DNA of 64,000 bases, taken from an uncultured Flavobacteriaceae bacterium (GTDB lineage: Bacteria; Bacteroidota; Bacteroidia; Flavobacteriales; Flavobacteriaceae). The notes under the pieces were generated by a model, which made no database searches, was not told the DNA's origin, and worked only from the letters and a program-made list of their open reading frames with translations. Location: contig CANMSI010000004.1 in the NCBI GenBank assembly GCA_947500575.1, positions 408,778 through 472,777 on the forward strand, in the 5' to 3' direction. Below, one piece after another: positions 61,068 to 64,000 of this stretch (position 1 is the first letter of the stretch; each line of letters opens with the position of its first letter). The position numbers and the translations under genes are program-made.

Positions 61068-63286
61068 AGTTCAAAAATCTACATAAAACAGCTTTAACTA
61101 CATGCTGGGTACTTGCCTTTTTATGGGTATTAATCCCTCTATATGGCCAACAAAACACTCCTCCAAAATCAAGTATTGAATTCTACTTTAACCAAGCGGA
61201 CCAACTAAAACATAAAGACCAGCTCAATGGAGCTTTAGAAGCATTAACCAAAGCAGCCGAATTAGCGGAGAAAAACGAAGACGAAAAGGGCTTGGTAAAA
61301 TCATACCATAAAATTGCTTTGATCTATTTAGCATTAAATAAGACAGAGGATGCCATATACTACAAGGATAGAGCTAGTATTATTTTAAAAGAGATTGAAT
61401 ATCCGTATGGAGCTGCCTTTGAGAAATATATGGAAGCCATCCTGTCTTCAGAAAAAGAGCTGTACTTCCAAGCCATATATATGCTTACTGAGGCAAAACG
61501 ACTTAATAACGATCGAAATTTACTCAACAATATTCTTTTGACAGAAGGACATGTTTTTCTAAGCCTTAAAAAGTACGAAAGTGCTACTAAGAACTTTAAT
61601 TCACTAATTGTAAACAACGATGTATTTGAAAAAGAGTATTTAGCAACCAAAGCGCACTTGGGTTTAGCACATTTAAATTCTGATACGGAAAACTGGGAAA
61701 CTAGTATTGAAAATGCTCAAAATTCCTTAAAACTGGCCAATGAGTTTAATTTTTATCAAGAAATCTTAGAAGCCAATGAACTTTTAAGTGCCACCTATGA
61801 AAAAATAGGCAGGTATGATGCTTCTTTAATGCACACTCGGAATTTATTAGAAATTAAAAATTCTGTATATACCATTGATAAACTGAAGTTAGAGGATAAA
61901 ACCGCTGATAATATTCAGTTTAAAATGATGACAGAAGAGATAGGGCGACTTGATAAGAAAAATGAGGAGTTAAGTGAATCTGTCAATAGATCTGAAATTA
62001 CCGCCATTTTAACATCTGCCTTCTTAACCATTATATCGCTTTTAGCAGTTTCACTATATAGAAATAACCAAATAAAGTTAAAAACGAACGACTTATTACA
62101 GACCAAGAATAGTGAATTAAAATCTGCTAGAGATGCTGCGGTACAGGCCATGGAAGCCAAAACAAATTTCTTATCTACTGTAAGTCATGAATTACGAACA
62201 CCCCTATACGCAGTTACGGGACTCACGCATCTTTTGCTAGAAGAAAACCCCAGTGAAAATCAGAAAGAACATCTAAAATCTTTGAAATTTTCTGGTGATT
62301 ACTTGTTAAACTTTATCAATGATATTCTTCAAATTAATAAAATTGATGCAGATAAATTAGAAGCCTTAAATATTGAATTTAATCTTAAAAAGGTCCTTGC
62401 AGATGTAATTAGTTCTTTGCAGCAAAGTGCCAAAGAAAACAAAACAGAGATTAAATTAGACTATGATGATTCCATCCCTCAACATTTAATGAGCGATCCT
62501 TTGAAATTATCGCAGGTATTTATGAATCTCGTCGGAAATGCCCTGAAGTTTACCAAAAATGGTGAGGTAACCGTTATTGCCAAACTGAAGGAAAAAGAAG
62601 AGGAAGATGTGACCATCTATTTTGAAGTAAAGGATAATGGTATAGGAATCTCAGAAGATCTTCAACAAAGTATCTTTGAGAGTTTTGAACAAGGGTCTAT
62701 CCAGATTAATAGAGAATATGGAGGAACAGGACTAGGGCTTACCATTGTAAAGAGTCTGCTTGGCTTGTTCGACAGCAAAATTCAACTAAAAAGTGAACTA
62801 GGAAAAGGAAGTTCTTTCTTTTTCGAAATAGACCTAAAAAGTAAAGACAGCCTTGTGGACGATATTCCTTTTGAAATTACTAAAAAGGATTATGAGCTTA
62901 AGGGATTGCATGTGTTAATTGTTGAAGACAATAAGATTAACCAGGTAATTACAAAGAAAATGCTTACCAAGAAAGAAGTTACTTGCGACATTGCCAGTAA
63001 TGGTACCACAGCTGTAGAGCTAGCAGAAGAAAACACCTATGATTGTATTTTAATGGACATTCATATGCCCGGTATTAGTGGAGAAGAAGCTACCATTAGG
63101 ATTCGAAAATTTGATAAAGAAACCCCTATAATAGCGCTTACCGCTATATCCTTAGACGACAGTTTAGAGAGTTTCTATGCTGCTGGTTGTAACGACGTAG
63201 TTACTAAACCATTTAAACCAGAAGTTTTCTATCAGAAAATTGGGGAACATGTATTTGAAGGGAAAACTAAGAATCCTGTTTCGTAA
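61064..63286 (+). CDS. TPR hybrid sensor histidine kinase with receiver
   Basis: 740 residues starting at TTG, overlapping the gap stop by 4 bp (TTGA); no in-frame ATG near. Signal-type N-terminus LKFKNLHKTALTTCWVLAFL. TPR-like helices about 35-270. One membrane segment (about 312-332, TAILTSAFLTIISLLAVSLY). HisKA: STVSHELRTPLYAVTGLTHL with H375. HATPase: FMNLVGNALKFTKNG, DNGIGIS, GTGLGLTIVKSLLG. Receiver: LIVEDNKINQ and D665 in CILMDIHMPG. No DNA-binding output and no separate regulator next to it, so the phosphate may be passed on to another protein. It overlaps the convergent lpxK end by 20 bp. Confidence 0.93.
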   Translation: MKFKNLHKTALTTCWVLAFLWVLIPLYGQQNTPPKSSIEFYFNQADQLKHKDQLNGALEALTKAAELAEKNEDEKGLVKSYHKIALIYLALNKTEDAIYYKDRASIILKEIEYPYGAAFEKYMEAILSSEKELYFQAIYMLTEAKRLNNDRNLLNNILLTEGHVFLSLKKYESATKNFNSLIVNNDVFEKEYLATKAHLGLAHLNSDTENWETSIENAQNSLKLANEFNFYQEILEANELLSATYEKIGRYDASLMHTRNLLEIKNSVYTIDKLKLEDKTADNIQFKMMTEEIGRLDKKNEELSESVNRSEITAILTSAFLTIISLLAVSLYRNNQIKLKTNDLLQTKNSELKSARDAAVQAMEAKTNFLSTVSHELRTPLYAVTGLTHLLLEENPSENQKEHLKSLKFSGDYLLNFINDILQINKIDADKLEALNIEFNLKKVLADVISSLQQSAKENKTEIKLDYDDSIPQHLMSDPLKLSQVFMNLVGNALKFTKNGEVTVIAKLKEKEEEDVTIYFEVKDNGIGISEDLQQSIFESFEQGSIQINREYGGTGLGLTIVKSLLGLFDSKIQLKSELGKGSSFFFEIDLKSKDSLVDDIPFEITKKDYELKGLHVLIVEDNKINQVITKKMLTKKEVTCDIASNGTTAVELAEENTYDCILMDIHMPGISGEEATIRIRKFDKETPIIALTAISLDDSLESFYAAGCNDVVTKPFKPEVFYQKIGEHVFEGKTKNPVS

Positions 63287-64000
63287 AGCCTGCTATAGCT
63301 TTTAAAAGCTGTTGTTCTCCATCTCCTAAAAATTCATGTCTAATCCCAATATAAGAGAGATTAGCGACTCTTCCTTTTAATCTTGTATAATCTTTTTCGG
63401 TGGTAAGTATCCATGACTTAGTATTGAACAGATCAATCTGTTTTTGCTTAAAAAAGAAATGATCTCTGTATGCGAGGTGTTCAGGAGACCATCCATTTTC
63501 CTCAAGATAATGAAGCAAAGGTTTGGGGTTTGCAATTCCAGTTACTAAAGTGGCATCTTTTTCTTTTAGTTCTTGAAAGCTAGTAGCAACCTCACCTTTC
63601 AATTGAGCATCATAAACCAATGTACTGAATAGGAGTAACTGCTCTTTTTTTGGATTCAAGGCTTCTCTTATCGCTTCTTTTTCTTCCTTGCTTAGATGCC
63701 TTGGACACTTTGTTACTACAATAATGTCTGCCCTTTTTGCCTGATTCTTATGATCCCTGAGCTTACCCGTAGGCAAGTAATTATCTCCTGCATACAATGA
63801 TCCATACGCGCTTAGAAGAATAGACGCTTTGGGAGTTACTTTTCGATGCTGAAAAGCATCGTCTAAAAGAATAAGACTAGGCTTTACTTTATGAAGCAGT
63901 GTGGCAATTCCATTTCTTCTATCAGCATCTACGGCCACCGTAATTTCAGGAAACTTTGTATGTATTTGAAAAGGTTCATCTCCCAGATCTGCTACAGAAG
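63267..64000 (-). CDS. lpxK: Tetraacyldisaccharide 4'-kinase, 5' part missing (window edge)
   Basis: Phosphorylates the lipid A precursor at the 4' position. The frame is open to the window end; the N-terminal P-loop part lies outside. Visible marks: VAVDADRRNGIATLLHKVKP, LILLDDAFQHRKVTPKASIL, the ADIIVVTKCPRHLSKEEKE block, and WILTTEKDYTRLKGRV near the end. About 244 C-terminal residues are seen, consistent with a ~330-residue LpxK. The C-terminal codons overlap the hybrid kinase gene. Confidence 0.93.
   Translation of the reverse strand, partial: SVADLGDEPFQIHTKFPEITVAVDADRRNGIATLLHKVKPSLILLDDAFQHRKVTPKASILLSAYGSLYAGDNYLPTGKLRDHKNQAKRADIIVVTKCPRHLSKEEKEAIREALNPKKEQLLLFSTLVYDAQLKGEVATSFQELKEKDATLVTGIANPKPLLHYLEENGWSPEHLAYRDHFFFKQKQIDLFNTKSWILTTEKDYTRLKGRVANLSYIGIRHEFLGDGEQQLLKAIAGFTKQDS

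Overview
The window looks like chromosome of a marine-type member of the Flavobacteriaceae (Bacteroidota). The DNA is AT-rich. Promoters that can be recognised have the Bacteroidota -7 form TAnnTTTG, and ribosome binding sites are not of the purine-rich type. Family content also fits: lipoproteins with short N-terminal lipoboxes, LytTR and TPR-kinase signalling, DUF5777/YceI/DUF1573 proteins, creatininase and GH109-type proteins, and an acyl-CoA-binding protein. No rRNA, tRNA, CRISPR array, phage or classical insertion sequence was seen.

Layout. 1-9.2 kb: a TPR membrane protein (cut by the window edge), pyruvate carboxylase, two paralogous small lipoproteins, yaaA, rluD and a PASTA protein on the minus strand, then ddl and coaD on the plus strand. 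9.4-13.5 kb: a triple-PAS histidine kinase, a lone receiver protein and an M14 carboxypeptidase-like lipoprotein. 13.5-20.8 kb: a NUDIX gene back to back with pyrE, an SRPBCC protein, birA, then a co-directional run rsfS-ftsH-LUD-cdsA-psd-ACBP that joins protein quality control to phospholipid synthesis. 20.9-26.6 kb: a large surface lipoprotein (two lamin-tail-like and two spondin-like domains) divergent from a membrane-bound Cache-LytTR regulator, then an OB-fold/YceI/DUF5777 operon. 27-34.5 kb: mostly minus-strand accessory genes (creatininase, RDD, sterol desaturase-like, DUF1684, methyltransferase, GH109-type oxidoreductase/glycosidase).

34.6-41.2 kb: a surface and signalling island. It holds two secreted lipoproteins, a TPR histidine kinase with its LuxR-type regulator, and then a cluster of REP-like inverted repeats around a small GIY-YIG nuclease gene, followed by a collagen-like lipoprotein. 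42.9-47.1 kb: a GH130-like glycoside phosphorylase/hydrolase fused to a receiver domain, convergent with a GT4 glycosyltransferase that carries an alpha-helical toroid-like domain. 47.2-47.85 kb is a small gene graveyard with decayed remnants of tex and of a second DUF71 ATPase. 47.9-64 kb returns to housekeeping: DUF71 ATPase, methyltransferase, valS, DUF1573, aspartyl protease-PDZ, aminotransferase, murB, an ECF sigma/anti-sigma pair, a second ECF sigma factor, lipA, a divergent GAPDH, a TPR hybrid kinase and lpxK (cut by the window edge).

The two most interesting items are (i) the GIY-YIG gene boxed by inverted imperfect repeats, with a gene-less copy of the same repeat pair next to it, which looks like a small mobile unit and its non-autonomous derivative; and (ii) the GH130-receiver fusion beside a GT4-toroid enzyme, which suggests a phosphorylation-controlled system that builds and breaks a mannose-type glycan.
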